From: Shewanella psychromarinicola
GTDB lineage: Bacteria > Pseudomonadota > Gammaproteobacteria > Enterobacterales > Shewanellaceae
Assembly (NCBI RefSeq): GCF_003855155.1
Contig: NZ_CP034073.1
Span: forward strand, 3,410,001-3,474,000
Direction: 5' to 3'
Length of the DNA stretch: 64,000 bases
Shown here piece by piece: positions 40,080 through 50,636 of the stretch (the first letter of the stretch is position 1; each line of letters starts with the position of its first letter). The notes under the pieces are model-generated. The model saw only the letters and a program-made list of their open reading frames with translations, did no database searches and was not told where the DNA came from. The position numbers and the translations under genes were made by a program.

Positions 40080-40447
40080 TTTTATTTATCTCATTTGGCG
40101 GAAAAAAATCGAGATCTGAGCGAAGCGTTAGTCGCGGGATAATTCAGAGAGCATTCATATTGTTAATATTTAGATCGCTATCTATGAGCCATATCTAACG
40201 GTTCATTTACTCACTGAACACCTGCCCAGATTGATTTTATTATTAATGAAATAGCATGAACAACAAAGCCTTATCAGAACAGCTGTGGGTATAAGCTTTA
40301 CTCGTGGCATTTATGTTAAGTTCATTTATGTTAAGTTCATTTATGGCCATCACCTTGTGACGCCCGCATTAAGATAGGGATAGTCAATGTGGTGAGTAGA
40401 AAGGCGATAGCAAGAGGGTAAATATCAAAATAACAGGTCAAACAGTC

Positions 40448-40475
40448 AATAAAAAACGCGCCAATTGGCGCGTTT
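40448..40475 (-). terminator. Terminator after asnS
   Basis: Nine-bp stem AAACGCGCC / GGCGCGTTT around AATT; on the minus strand it is followed by a T-run. It lies 26 bases after the asnS stop. Confidence 0.9.
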
Positions 40476-40500
40476 ATGCAGTTTTATATTATCGAGATAA

Positions 40501-41901
40501 TTAGAAACTGGCTGATCGAGGTGCGCGTGGGAATGGGATAACATCACGAATGTTATTAACGCCAGTCACATAGGAGACTAAACGCTCAAAACCTAAACCA
40601 AAACCTGAATGAGGTACGGTGCCGTAACGGCGAAGGTCACGGTACCACCAGTAATCTTCTTGGCTTAAGTCCATTTCAGCTAAACGTGCATCTAATACAT
40701 CTAAACGCTCTTCACGTTGCGCGCCACCGATGATTTCACCGATACCTGGAGCAAGTACGTCCATCGCTGCAACGGTCTTACCGTCATCATTTAAGCGCAT
40801 GTAGAAAGCTTTAATGTCTTTAGGGTAGTTTTTAACGACTACCGGTGCTTTAAAGTGCTCTTCTGCTAAATAACGTTCGTGTTCAGACTGTAAATCGATG
40901 CCCCATTCGACTGCGAAATCAAACTTTTTACCGCAGTTTTTCAAAATCTCTACCGCATCAGTGTAATCCACTTGCGCGAAATCGCTGCTGACGAATGCCT
41001 GCAAACGATCAATAACCGTTTTATCGACACGCTCGTTAAAGAAGGTTAAATCATCCATGCGTTCTTCAAGTACTGCTTTAAAAGCGAACTTAAGCATTTT
41101 TTCTGCTAATTCAGCAGCATCGTCTAAGGTTGCAAACGCCACTTCTGGCTCGACCATCCAAAACTCTGCAAGGTGGCGAGTGGTGTTTGAGTTTTCAGCA
41201 CGGAACGTTGGGCCAAAAGTATACACTTTAGATAATGCACAGGCATACGTTTCGGCGTTCAACTGGCCCGATACGGTTAAGAATGCTTCTTTACCGAAGA
41301 AGTCTTTGTCGTAATCAACTTTACCGGCTTCAGTACGCGGCAAGTTTTCCATGTCTAATGTCGACACGCGGAACATCTCACCGGCACCTTCACAGTCAGA
41401 AGCCGTGATTAAAGGAGTTGATACCCAAATAAAGCCTTCTTGATGATAGAAACGATGGATAGCTTGGGATAAACAGTTACGTACACGGGCAACTGCACCA
41501 ATAATGTTAGTGCGAGGACGTAAATGGGCAAGTTCACGTAAATGCTCAATAGAGTGGCGTTTAGCCGACATTGGGTAAGTATCTGGATCGTCAACAAAAC
41601 CTGTGACCACGATTTCAGATACTTGTAGTTCAAATGCTTGACCGGCACCAGGAGAGGCAACCACTTCACCGGTCATGATAACCGAGCAGCCAGCAGTCAA
41701 TTTCAATACATCGTCATTGTAATTGGCTAGGCTATTTGGCACGACACCTTGAATAGGGTCGAAACATGAACCGTCATACACGGCCAAGAAAGAGATCCCC
41801 GCTTTTGAATCACGACGAGTTCTGACCCAACCACGGACAGTGACTTGTGAACCAATGGCGTGTTCAGCTTTAAATACAGAAGCGACAGATGCAATGCTCA
41901 T
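40501..41901 (-). CDS. asnS: Asparaginyl-tRNA synthetase
   Basis: Charges tRNA-Asn with asparagine. Class II enzyme of 466 residues, the usual bacterial length. N-terminal OB-fold anticodon-binding domain ([17 protein letters not shown], about 21-37); motif 2 region [20 protein letters not shown] near 235-254; motif 3 GFGLGFERL near 437-445. It allows direct Asn-tRNA formation without the amidotransferase route. It lies about 4 kb from the five tRNA-Asn genes, with uvrB between. Confidence 0.97.
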   Translation of the reverse strand: MSIASVASVFKAEHAIGSQVTVRGWVRTRRDSKAGISFLAVYDGSCFDPIQGVVPNSLANYNDDVLKLTAGCSVIMTGEVVASPGAGQAFELQVSEIVVTGFVDDPDTYPMSAKRHSIEHLRELAHLRPRTNIIGAVARVRNCLSQAIHRFYHQEGFIWVSTPLITASDCEGAGEMFRVSTLDMENLPRTEAGKVDYDKDFFGKEAFLTVSGQLNAETYACALSKVYTFGPTFRAENSNTTRHLAEFWMVEPEVAFATLDDAAELAEKMLKFAFKAVLEERMDDLTFFNERVDKTVIDRLQAFVSSDFAQVDYTDAVEILKNCGKKFDFAVEWGIDLQSEHERYLAEEHFKAPVVVKNYPKDIKAFYMRLNDDGKTVAAMDVLAPGIGEIIGGAQREERLDVLDARLAEMDLSQEDYWWYRDLRRYGTVPHSGFGLGFERLVSYVTGVNNIRDVIPFPRAPRSASF

Positions 41902-42082
41902 TGTTGCTTAATTCTCCAACATAACGAATATAAATATAAATTTGGCGTTTATCTTACCTTGCTGGTGACTTTTCTCAAGCTGAAAACGCTATTCTATGGT
42001 GAATATTGTGATACTTTTGACTAAGTCGGTTAAATATTTGGCGAATTAGCCTTTTATTATCTCGTCAACCAAGGAATAGGGC

Positions 42083-42418
42083 ATGTCTCGTTTAGGTATT
42101 ATACAAGTGGTGTTGACCATCTTTTCGTTATTAGGCTGGAGTTTAGCCATTTATGCATTGATTATTTTTGGCGAAGCCAGACCAGATCGCGCGGTAGGGT
42201 ACTTTTTGAGTAAAGGGGTATCGGTGCGATTACATTGGGACCCCGAATTAACCATAAAATTGGAATATCTTATTTGGTGGTGTGCTGGGATCAGTTTTCT
42301 CAATCTACTGGTTAACTTTTATGCCAAAACCACGACGCGGATTGGTTTTTGGGTCAATATACCCTTGTTGTTGTTGGTATCACTGTCAGCGGGTTTGTAT
42401 ATTCGTTACTTAGTGTAA
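42083..42418 (+). CDS. Small inner-membrane protein of unknown function
   Basis: A 111-residue protein with three clear TM helices (about 8-28, 62-82, 88-108) and a short amphipathic cytoplasmic or periplasmic loop (PDRAVGYFLSKGVSVRLHWDPE) between the first two. RBS AAGGAATAG-type sequence precedes the ATG. No family recognised. Single gene between leftward asnS and nudL, so an independent unit. Confidence 0.75.
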   Translation: MSRLGIIQVVLTIFSLLGWSLAIYALIIFGEARPDRAVGYFLSKGVSVRLHWDPELTIKLEYLIWWCAGISFLNLLVNFYAKTTTRIGFWVNIPLLLLVSLSAGLYIRYLV

Positions 42419-42512
42419 ATCCACTTATGTATGCTGAGCTTATTAATAGCTCGAAGCTGAATTGATTTTGAAAATAAATCGGTTTTTGGTGCAAACCGTC
42501 CATGCACTGTTG

Positions 42513-43088
42513 TTAATTTACTTCTATATGACGGCACAATAAGTCAATTATTGCTGCTGTTACACCCCAAATAAACTTGTCTTCAAATGGCATAAAGTGC
42601 ACTTGATAATATGCGCCATGGCGGTAATGAAACATTTTATGACGGTTACTCTGCTCAATAAAAAAACTCAAGGGTACTGAGAAACAATCATCAACTTCAC
42701 CAGGGTCGATCACCAGTTCAAAGGGCTGTTTGACTAAGGCCACGACAGGGGTGATCTCAAAACCGGTAAAGGTTTTATGGGCAGGGAACAGACCTAAAAT
42801 ATCAACATTTTCTGGGGATAAACCAATTTCTTCGTGTGCTTCACGCAGTGCGGTATGAATAATATTAATATCACCAGGTTCAACTTTGCCGCCTGGGAAG
42901 CTAATTTGCCCAGGATGGTGACGTAAATGCATCGGACGTCGGGTTAACATAAGATGCAGTTGTTGCTCTATTTCAATCACAGGGATTAATACCGCTGCTT
43001 GGCGGCCAAGATACGATTGGGGCGCAGAAGTAATGGTAGAACGCAGGCGATGCAAGTTATAGCGCAGGGTGAATTCGTGTTTGTTCAT
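42513..43088 (-). CDS. nudL: Nudix hydrolase, probable CoA pyrophosphatase (NudL type)
   Basis: A 191-residue Nudix protein. The Nudix box with preceding family-specific LRHHPGQISFPGGKVEPGD and the catalytic REAHEEIGL is at about 60-92; this is the CoA-diphosphatase pattern. It would cleave CoA or its derivatives to 4'-phosphopantetheine and 3',5'-ADP. The exact substrate is inferred from the motif. Single gene. Confidence 0.85.
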   Translation of the reverse strand: MNKHEFTLRYNLHRLRSTITSAPQSYLGRQAAVLIPVIEIEQQLHLMLTRRPMHLRHHPGQISFPGGKVEPGDINIIHTALREAHEEIGLSPENVDILGLFPAHKTFTGFEITPVVALVKQPFELVIDPGEVDDCFSVPLSFFIEQSNRHKMFHYRHGAYYQVHFMPFEDKFIWGVTAAIIDLLCRHIEVN

Positions 43089-43615
43089 TGATATTGGGTA
43101 TTTCCAATTGTTGGCTCTACGTTAGCTGACATTCGGTATTCGCGTCACTCAATAACCAACAACGCACCGCATATGACCTCAAACAAGCCTATTGTAAGTC
43201 TCTATTGTTTCAGCAATTAGAGTAACCATGATCAATCTTAGCAGTGACAACGCCAAGCTAACAGACATTAATAAGATGATTTAACCCTGTTGAGTCCATT
43301 GTCGACTTATTGAAGCACATAATATTGGCATGGCTTGAGTTATTAGACGGCAACGTTATGGTGACTTTTCGATGTCAGCATCATAGCCATCAGTATCGAA
43401 ATAATGACTCGATTAGCTGCGCTATTTTGAGGCATATCACCCATGAGACAGATTAATTAACTGCACTATTTTGTGTATATTGCACCATTAGTGCTCAATA
43501 AATAATGTTAAAACAACTGTATTAAATAAACGTTTTAATAGTGACTGTTTAGGATAAGCGATTGATTTAAAATAAAGAGCTCTATTATTTTATTGTCATT
43601 AATCTGTATTGTATT
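43089..43615. other. Intergenic region upstream of the glycogen operon
   Basis: Shared by leftward nudL and rightward malQ. No gene seen. Two similar segments, ATTAGCTGCGCTATTTTG near 43414 and ATTAACTGCACTATTTTG near 43457, are about 43 bases apart and could be a direct-repeat binding site for a regulator of glycogen metabolism. Confidence 0.5.
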
Positions 43616-43624
43616 TGTTATAAT
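43616..43624 (+). promoter_or_regulatory. Extended -10 promoter of the glycogen operon
   Basis: TGTTATAAT, a perfect extended -10 (TGnTATAAT), about 58 bases before the malQ start. No good -35 at the right spacing, which is typical of extended -10 promoters. TTGTCA lies 20 bases upstream. Confidence 0.55.
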
Positions 43625-43681
43625 TAACTGGCATGGTAACTGCTGGAATAAATGCAGTTAATTATCACGAGGAAGACAAAT

Positions 43682-45913
43682 ATGGGACTGGAGAAGTTGC
43701 TGTATTTGCAAGGTGTTGGGGCAGAATTTATCGATTTTTTCGGTAATCTTGTTCATATACCTACTAAGGACAGGCAGGGCATTTTAACCACAATGTTGTT
43801 GCCGTCATCTCTTCATCAACACGATCATCTTCACGGAGATAATGATTCTGGCCAGCAGCCATTTGACATGAAGGCTTTTACACAACAACAATTATCAGCG
43901 CAACCGATAGCCGCGAGAATCGAGCAACTTGATGTGCTACCTTGGTTGATGCCGCTGCATCAATTCCAATGGTGTGCTATCGATAAACCTCATATTGATA
44001 TCTATCTGCCAGAGCATTATTCATTTGCCTTTGCAGTGACCGTCAGCGGTGAAAACGTTGACACTATTATTGTTAACGCTGACGTGAGTGATTGTGTTAT
44101 CACTGGCGAGTATTATATTAACGGCCAGCGCTATTGCCAATATCGATTATTGCTTGATAAATCAAACCTGCATCTAGGCTACTACCAGGCTAGCTTAGCG
44201 TTTTTAAATGATCCTGCCCGTACAGAAACCTTACACGGACAATTGATGGTTGCGCCCGCAATGGCTTATCAAGGGCGTTTAGCGCAGAAATCAACAAGCA
44301 GTAAACAATCTTGGGGGTTGAACGCTCAACTGTATGCATTACGTAATGATGCTCAATGGGGTATCGGCGATTTTGGTAATTTAGCCGAACTTATTGATTA
44401 CGCGGCTCAGGCCGGTGCTGATTTTATTCTGCTTAATCCATTACATGCTTTAGACATCAGCCAGCCAAATAACCCCAGTCCATACAGCCCAACAGATCGC
44501 CGTCGGTTAAATCCCTTGTACATTCAAATTGAAGCCGTTTATGAGTATAAAGCGTTGAATGGGGAGTTATCATCACAGAAATGGCAACAAAAAAAGCGCG
44601 CACTTAATCACGCTCATCTCATTAATTATGAGGAGGTTCAAAGTCTTAAATACGCTGCTTTTGAGAAGTTGTATCAAATATTTAACTATCAACACGTTAA
44701 GCTAGAAACCCCTAGGTTCAAAGCTTATCTGGCATTTTTGGCGCAGGATAGAGTGGCGTTGATGCAATTTGTTGATACAGAAATGAAGTTAGCATCAAAA
44801 AATTTCACACAAGATGCAGGCTTTTATTTGTATCTGCAGTTTATCGCCAATGAGCAATTACAAGCTTGTCAGTTAAATGCCAAACAGTGTGGCATGAGTA
44901 TTGGATTGATCCGTGATTTGGCCGTAGGTGCGGTGAGTCAGGGCGCAGAAGTTAGCGCCAATGTGGATTTATTTTGTGATAACGCCAGCATTGGTGCGCC
45001 GCCAGATCCATTTGCCGAACAAGGTCAAAATTGGGGCTTAACGCCATTCGACCCGGTAAAATTAAAGCAGGATAATTTTTGTCATTTTATTCAATTGGTT
45101 CGCAGCAATATGCAAAATTGCGGGGCATTGAGAATTGATCATGTCATGGGGCTACTGCGTTTATGGTGGTGGCCGCTGGATGAAGAACTAGGTCAAGGGA
45201 GCTATGTCTATTACCCGCTTGAAACCTTATTAGCGATTGTTTGCCTGGAAAGTCAACGTGCTCGTTGCATCGTCATTGGTGAGGATTTAGGCATAGTGCC
45301 ACCCGAAATTGTGTCACTTTTACACGATGCGGGCATTTTATCTAACGAATTATTCTATTTCTGTAAAGATCATCATGGCTTTAAGGCGCCAAAAGACCAC
45401 AAGTATCAAAGCTTGATGATGCTGGCTAATCATGATGTGCCGACGCTTGCAGCGTGGTGGACGGGTGCCGATTTACGGCTACGGCGTGAGCTAGAGTTGA
45501 TTGAAACTGATGATAAGTTACAACAAATAATTGTCCAGCGTCAGCTTGAGAAGCAGCAGTTAGTCGATTTACTTATCCGCGAACAGGCGTTTGAGTTACC
45601 TACTTTGACAGTGTCAGTGGATCAATTGGACTTTGATAGTATTATGTTGGCTTGGATCCATGTGGCTGCGAAGGGCAATGCTCAATTATTCAGCGTCCAG
45701 TTGAGCGACTTAGTCGCCGATAAGCATGGGGTGAATATTCCAGGGACATGGAAAGAGTTTCCTAATTGGCAACGGCGATTACCATTATCAATTAAGCAAA
45801 TGTCTCAAAGCCCTAAAGTACAGCAACGTCTCGATGCCATAAAGTTTGCTCGGCAAACTCGCAGTAACTATAGCGCTGCAGACACCTCTTCATCCGATAA
45901 ACACGCCCAATAA
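43682..45913 (+). CDS. malQ: 4-alpha-glucanotransferase
   Basis: Amylomaltase that transfers maltodextrin chains, here probably recycling short oligosaccharides left by glycogen breakdown. 743 residues from the ATG at 43682, chosen because GAGGAAG lies just before it. The GH77 catalytic elements are present: nucleophile aspartate in ALRIDHVMG, acid/base glutamate in VIGEDLG, and the third aspartate in ANHDVPT. The first gene of the operon; a 250-residue N-terminal beta-rich region precedes the barrel. glgB follows after 13 bases. Confidence 0.93.
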   Translation: MGLEKLLYLQGVGAEFIDFFGNLVHIPTKDRQGILTTMLLPSSLHQHDHLHGDNDSGQQPFDMKAFTQQQLSAQPIAARIEQLDVLPWLMPLHQFQWCAIDKPHIDIYLPEHYSFAFAVTVSGENVDTIIVNADVSDCVITGEYYINGQRYCQYRLLLDKSNLHLGYYQASLAFLNDPARTETLHGQLMVAPAMAYQGRLAQKSTSSKQSWGLNAQLYALRNDAQWGIGDFGNLAELIDYAAQAGADFILLNPLHALDISQPNNPSPYSPTDRRRLNPLYIQIEAVYEYKALNGELSSQKWQQKKRALNHAHLINYEEVQSLKYAAFEKLYQIFNYQHVKLETPRFKAYLAFLAQDRVALMQFVDTEMKLASKNFTQDAGFYLYLQFIANEQLQACQLNAKQCGMSIGLIRDLAVGAVSQGAEVSANVDLFCDNASIGAPPDPFAEQGQNWGLTPFDPVKLKQDNFCHFIQLVRSNMQNCGALRIDHVMGLLRLWWWPLDEELGQGSYVYYPLETLLAIVCLESQRARCIVIGEDLGIVPPEIVSLLHDAGILSNELFYFCKDHHGFKAPKDHKYQSLMMLANHDVPTLAAWWTGADLRLRRELELIETDDKLQQIIVQRQLEKQQLVDLLIREQAFELPTLTVSVDQLDFDSIMLAWIHVAAKGNAQLFSVQLSDLVADKHGVNIPGTWKEFPNWQRRLPLSIKQMSQSPKVQQRLDAIKFARQTRSNYSAADTSSSDKHAQ

Positions 45914-45926
45914 TGGATCATTGACT

Positions 45927-48161
45927 ATGACTGTAGCGACCCCGTATTTTCATTCAGGAAGCGAAATTGCCTTATTAAATGGTGAATACACAGATGTGTT
46001 TTCATTGCTTGGAATGCACAGTATTAATGACGGTAAAGCACTGGTTGTTCGTTGCTTACTGCCAGGTGCGCTGAGTGTTGATGTATTGAGTGCTAAAGAC
46101 CACCGTAAAGTGGCCAGCCTTGAGCATGTCAATGAACAAGGGTTATTTGCCGGTAAAATTGCTCGTAGAGTTAAGCCGTTTCAGTATTTATTGCGAGTCA
46201 AATATCCATTGTGTGAGCAGTTAATCATTGACCCATATCAATTTGATAGTGTATTGGATCCAGATGATGTGTACCTTTTTGGTGAAGGAAGCCAGCTGCA
46301 AACCTATCACTTTCAAGGGGCTAATTGGCGCCAGCATCATGGTGTCACGGGTGTCCATTTTTGTGTTTGGGCACCTAATGCGAAGCAAGTGGCGCTGATC
46401 GGTGATTTTAATTTATGGGACAAGAAACGCCATGTATTACGCCACCATCCAGGCAGTGGCTTGTGGGATATTTTTATTGCTGATGTTGAACCTGAACAAC
46501 ATTATAAATACGCAATTTGCGACATGCACGGCAATGAGATCATTAAATCCGATCCTTATGCGGTTGCGATGCAACCCTCACCACATAATGCGTCAAAAAT
46601 TCCAAAACCAGAACACTATGACTGGCAAGATAGTGACTGGTTAACCGACCGAGCAAGCAGTCAGTCTCATGCACAACCGATGTCAATTTATGAAGTGCAA
46701 TTAGCTTCATGGCGGCGAACGGGCGATGACGGCCAAGATTATACTGACTATACACAGTTAATTGCAGAGCTGGTGCCGTATGTTAAAGAAATGGGTTTTA
46801 CTCATTTACAATTGATGCCCATCAGTGAGTATCCGTTTGACGGTTCTTGGGGGTATCAACCAGTGGGATTATTTGCCCCTACATACCGCTTTGGTGACGC
46901 GAATGGTCTTAAAGCGTTTATTGATGAGTGCCATCAACAAGGTATTGCCGTGTTGCTGGATTGGGTGCCAGCGCATTTTCCTCGCGACCCTCATGGACTT
47001 GTTAGGTTTGACGGCAGTTGCTTATATGAACATGAAGATCCACGCAAAGGTGAGCATCCCGACTGGGACACGTTAATTTATAATTATGGCCGCGCGGAAG
47101 TGCGCAGCTTTTTATACAGTAATGCCTATTACTGGCTAGACGAATTTCATTTTGATGGTTTGCGCCTTGATGCCGTGTCATCAATGCTATACCTCGATTA
47201 CAGTCGCACTGCCGACCAATGGGTCCCCAATGAATTTGGCGGCCGCGAAAACCTGCACGCCATCAGTTTTTTACAAGAGTTAAATGCGCGCATGTACCAA
47301 TCCTTTCCCGGGATTAATATGATTGCTGAGGAGTCCACGGCGTGGCCAGGCGTGACTCAAGCGACCAGTAATAACGGCTTAGGTTTTGGTTTTAAGTGGA
47401 ATATGGGCTGGATGAACGACACGCTGCGTTACATCAGCAGCGATCCCCTTTTTCGACGCTATCACCATGGAGAACTGACATTTAGCTTAGTGTACGCTTT
47501 TACCGAGCAATTTATTTTGTCCCTTAGTCATGATGAAGTGGTACACGGTAAGGGATCGTTATTGCATAAAATCCCCGGTGATGATTGGCAGAAATTTGCC
47601 ACCTTACGCGCTTATTACGGCTTTATGTGGTCGCATCCTGGCAAAAAACTGTTGTTCATGGGTAATGAGTTTGCACAACGCAGCGAGTGGAATCATGACC
47701 AGAGCCTCGACTGGCATTTATTAACCTATGCACCGCATCAAGGTGTGCAAGATTGGGTGCGCGATCTCAATCAATGTTATCAGCAATACCCTGCGTTATA
47801 TCAACGCGATCACAATAGTGACGGTTTCCAATGGCTCGACGGTAATAATGCTGACAATAACATTTTAGTGTTTTGTCGTTTTGGCATCAATAAACAGCAG
47901 CCAGTGGTGATTGTGGTTAATATGTCGCCACAGGTTTATCACGACTTCAGGATTGGAGTTCCGACCGATCGAGATTATGTGGAGATCATCAACAGTGACC
48001 ATCGTCATTATGGCGGCAGTCATGTGGTTAATGATGAGGCTTGTGAAACACAAGCTACGCCGTGGCAAGGCATGCCACAAAGTATCGTGATAACAGTGCC
48101 ACCGTTAGGGTGCTGTTTCTGGGCCCCTGCGCTAGATGAGCTGGATGAACCAACAGCATAA
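45927..48161 (+). CDS. glgB: 1,4-alpha-glucan branching enzyme
   Basis: Introduces alpha-1,6 branches into glycogen. 744 residues from the ATG at 45927, comparable with the E. coli enzyme; the open frame extends into malQ but without a better start. N-terminal carbohydrate-binding modules (about 30-240) precede the GH13 barrel, with catalytic aspartate in GLRLDAVSS, glutamate in IAEESTAW and aspartate in [12 protein letters not shown]. Second gene of the glycogen operon. Confidence 0.95.
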   Translation: MTVATPYFHSGSEIALLNGEYTDVFSLLGMHSINDGKALVVRCLLPGALSVDVLSAKDHRKVASLEHVNEQGLFAGKIARRVKPFQYLLRVKYPLCEQLIIDPYQFDSVLDPDDVYLFGEGSQLQTYHFQGANWRQHHGVTGVHFCVWAPNAKQVALIGDFNLWDKKRHVLRHHPGSGLWDIFIADVEPEQHYKYAICDMHGNEIIKSDPYAVAMQPSPHNASKIPKPEHYDWQDSDWLTDRASSQSHAQPMSIYEVQLASWRRTGDDGQDYTDYTQLIAELVPYVKEMGFTHLQLMPISEYPFDGSWGYQPVGLFAPTYRFGDANGLKAFIDECHQQGIAVLLDWVPAHFPRDPHGLVRFDGSCLYEHEDPRKGEHPDWDTLIYNYGRAEVRSFLYSNAYYWLDEFHFDGLRLDAVSSMLYLDYSRTADQWVPNEFGGRENLHAISFLQELNARMYQSFPGINMIAEESTAWPGVTQATSNNGLGFGFKWNMGWMNDTLRYISSDPLFRRYHHGELTFSLVYAFTEQFILSLSHDEVVHGKGSLLHKIPGDDWQKFATLRAYYGFMWSHPGKKLLFMGNEFAQRSEWNHDQSLDWHLLTYAPHQGVQDWVRDLNQCYQQYPALYQRDHNSDGFQWLDGNNADNNILVFCRFGINKQQPVVIVVNMSPQVYHDFRIGVPTDRDYVEIINSDHRHYGGSHVVNDEACETQATPWQGMPQSIVITVPPLGCCFWAPALDELDEPTA

Positions 48162-48203
48162 ATTGGCTCTCACATAATGGTTTCTACTTCACAAGGGTAT
48201 GTT

Positions 48204-50303
48204 ATGGATATGACCAGCGGTTATCCTTATCCACTCGGGGCGACACTTGACGATGACGGGGTTAATTTCTCGTTGTTCTCAGCGCACGCCACCAAAGTGG
48301 TGTTGTGTATCTTTGACCCCACGGGGCAAATTGAGGTGGCGCAATACATCATGCGCGACCAAACACGGCAAATTTGGCACTGCCATCTATCCGATGCTCA
48401 AGCGGGATTACTGTATGGTTACCGCGTTTTTGGACCGTATCAGCCCGAACTCGGTCATCGTTTTAATCATCATAAATTACTCCTCGACCCGTACGCGAAA
48501 AAGTTGGTGGGTACGCTGATATATCACTCTGCGCTTTATGGCTATGACATTGATGCTACTAAGGAGGATTTGTCGTTTGATACACAAGATAGCGCGCCAT
48601 ATTTACCCAAAGCACAGGTCATAGATTGTGGATTTGTTAAGGACATTCCGATTACACCCCTTAACATTAGTCTGGCTCGGAGCATTATATTTGAGGCCCA
48701 CGTTAAGGGATTTACTCAACAACATCCTGATGTCAGCTTACAGCAACAAGGCACCTTTGCTGGGTTAGCAAGCCCGCAGATAGTTGATTATTTGCAAAAT
48801 TTAGGCATCACCTGCGTTGAGTTATTACCGGTGCATGGTTTCTTTGATGAGCCTTTTTTGATTGAAAAAGGCCTCAATAACTATTGGGGCTATAATAGTA
48901 TTGCGTTTATGGCGCCACATTCGGCTTATTTATCAGGACAGGGTGATATTGCCGAGTTTAGGCAAATGGTCTCCACTCTTCACTCTGCGGGGATTGAAGT
49001 GATCCTCGATGTGGTGTTTAACCATACCGCTGAAGGCAACCATTTAGGGCCAACTTACAGTTTTCGCGGTATCGACAATGCCAGTTACTACCGGTTATTG
49101 CCCAATGAAAAACGCTTTAACATTAATGATACTGGCTGTGGTAACACCTTTAACCTCAATCATCCCCAAGTGTTGATGTTAGTCATGGACTCATTGCGAT
49201 ATTGGGTTGAAGTCATGGGGGTAGACGGCTTTCGATTTGATTTGGCCAGTTGTCTCGGCCGAGAGGCCTATGGCTTTGATCCAGGCAGCGGCTTTTTTGA
49301 TGCTATTACGCAAGATCCCGTGTTGTGCAAGGTGAAGTTGATTGCTGAGCCATGGGACATTGGCCCGGGGGGTTATCAGTTAGGTAATTATCCGGTGGCA
49401 TTCAGTGAATGGAATGATCGTTACCGTGATGCTATGCGCCGTTTCTGGCGTGGTGACAGTGGCTTATTACCTGAGTTTGCCAAGCGATTTCATGGCTCGA
49501 GTGATTTTTTTGAACATAATGGTCGTGGACCCTCAGCCAGCATCAATTTTATCACCAGTCACGATGGCTTTAGTTTGCATGATTTGGTCAGCTACCGCGA
49601 TCGTCACAATTTGGCAAATAGTGAAGATAACCGCGATGGTCATCAAGAAAACTGCAGCAGTAATTATGGCATTGAAGGCGAATGTGACGATGTGGTTATT
49701 AACGCCATTCGAGACCGACAAAAACGTAACTTATTAACCTGTTTATTGTTATCTCAGGGCGTACCTATGCTGTTGGCAGGTGATGAGTCCAGTCAAACAC
49801 AGCAGGGCAATAACAATGCCTATTGCCAAGATAATCCTATTGGCTGGTTTGACTGGCAACAAATAGATTGGTCGTTAGTTAATTTCACCGCCCAGTTGAT
49901 TAGCTTGCGAAAACGCTTCCCGATGTTGTGTCATCAAGCGTTTATTCATAAACCGGAAGCCTTATTTGATAACGGCTTAGCGTGGTTTAACCGCCAAGGT
50001 GAAGCAATGACAAAATCATATTGGTGTGAACATCATACCCGCACCTTAAGCGTGATTTTAATCGGCAATTTAGCTGATGCAGACGTTGGTGCTGTTGCGG
50101 AGAGTACAGAGGCGTTATTGCTGATGATTAATGCCGATGAGTTGCCACATACCTTTGCCCTGCCGCAATTACCCCATCTTCGATATTGGCATTGTTTATT
50201 ACATACCCAAGACAGTGAGCCTGTTGTTGATGCCAGTCAACACGTTAGCTTAATGAGTCGCAGTTTAATGTTATTTCATACTGAATTTTCCAGGAGCAAT
50301 TGA
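48204..50303 (+). CDS. glgX: Glycogen debranching enzyme GlgX
   Basis: Isoamylase-type enzyme that removes the short branches left after phosphorylase action. I prefer the ATG at 48204 (699 residues, AAGGG upstream, start like E. coli GlgX); the first in-frame ATG is at 48177. Catalytic aspartate in GFRFDLASC, glutamate in LIAEPWDIG and aspartate in TSHDGFSLHD. Its last 31 codons lie in the region that has been tandemly duplicated downstream; the stop overlaps the first micro-ORF as TGATG. Confidence 0.94.
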   Translation: MDMTSGYPYPLGATLDDDGVNFSLFSAHATKVVLCIFDPTGQIEVAQYIMRDQTRQIWHCHLSDAQAGLLYGYRVFGPYQPELGHRFNHHKLLLDPYAKKLVGTLIYHSALYGYDIDATKEDLSFDTQDSAPYLPKAQVIDCGFVKDIPITPLNISLARSIIFEAHVKGFTQQHPDVSLQQQGTFAGLASPQIVDYLQNLGITCVELLPVHGFFDEPFLIEKGLNNYWGYNSIAFMAPHSAYLSGQGDIAEFRQMVSTLHSAGIEVILDVVFNHTAEGNHLGPTYSFRGIDNASYYRLLPNEKRFNINDTGCGNTFNLNHPQVLMLVMDSLRYWVEVMGVDGFRFDLASCLGREAYGFDPGSGFFDAITQDPVLCKVKLIAEPWDIGPGGYQLGNYPVAFSEWNDRYRDAMRRFWRGDSGLLPEFAKRFHGSSDFFEHNGRGPSASINFITSHDGFSLHDLVSYRDRHNLANSEDNRDGHQENCSSNYGIEGECDDVVINAIRDRQKRNLLTCLLLSQGVPMLLAGDESSQTQQGNNNAYCQDNPIGWFDWQQIDWSLVNFTAQLISLRKRFPMLCHQAFIHKPEALFDNGLAWFNRQGEAMTKSYWCEHHTRTLSVILIGNLADADVGAVAESTEALLLMINADELPHTFALPQLPHLRYWHCLLHTQDSEPVVDASQHVSLMSRSLMLFHTEFSRSN

Positions 50304-50410
50304 TGACTACAGCGAAAGACAGTGAGCCTGTGGTTGATGCCAGTCAACGCGTTAGCTTAATGAGTCGCAGTTTAATGTTATTTCATACTGAATTTTCCAG
50401 GAGCAATTGA
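50303..50410 (+). CDS. Micro-ORF 1 between glgX and glgP (35 aa)
   Basis: MTTAKDS from the start of GlgP joined in frame to the last 28 residues of GlgX, then stop. ATG overlaps the glgX stop by one base; AGGAG lies seven bases upstream. Probably translated by coupling, but the peptide may have no function. Confidence 0.6.
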   Translation: MTTAKDSEPVVDASQRVSLMSRSLMLFHTEFSRSN

Positions 50411-50523
50411 TGACTACAGCGAAAGACAGTGAGCCTGTGGTTGATGCCAGACAGCACGTTAGCTTAATGAGTCGCAGTTTAATGTTATTTCATACTAAAT
50501 TTGAATTCCCCAGGAGCAATTGA
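50410..50523 (+). CDS. Micro-ORF 2 between glgX and glgP (37 aa)
   Basis: Same fusion peptide with ARQHVSL in place of ASQRVSL and two extra codons near the end (TKFEFPRSN). Start overlaps the previous stop; identical RBS context. Confidence 0.6.
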   Translation: MTTAKDSEPVVDARQHVSLMSRSLMLFHTKFEFPRSN

Positions 50524-50636
50524 TGACTACAGCGAAAGACAGTGAGCCTGTGGTTGATGCCAGACAGCACGTTAGCTTAATGAGTCGCAGTTTAATGTTA
50601 TTTCATACTGAATTTGAATTTTCCAGGAGCAATTGA
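50523..50636 (+). CDS. Micro-ORF 3 between glgX and glgP (37 aa)
   Basis: As micro-ORF 2 but ending TEFEFSRSN. Its stop overlaps the glgP start by one base, so ribosomes ending here can begin glgP. Confidence 0.6.
   Translation: MTTAKDSEPVVDARQHVSLMSRSLMLFHTEFEFSRSN

Larger units (their letters stand above)
39873..40500. other. Intergenic region between convergent uvrB and asnS
   Basis: Contains a T-rich hairpin at 40051-40079, a direct repeat of TTCATTTATGTTAAG near 40320-40335, and the asnS terminator at 40448-40475. On the minus strand an open stretch ending at 40337 reads YPLAIAFLLTTLTIPILM and could be a fragment of a membrane protein, but it has no ATG and overlaps the asnS terminator. 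Confidence 0.5.

Noticed and set aside
40337..40450. Hydrophobic open stretch on the minus strand between uvrB and asnS
   Set aside because: No ATG with RBS and it overlaps the asnS terminator; possible fragment only.
43229..43285. 18-codon ORF upstream of malQ
   Set aside because: Too short, weak RBS and no recognisable pattern.
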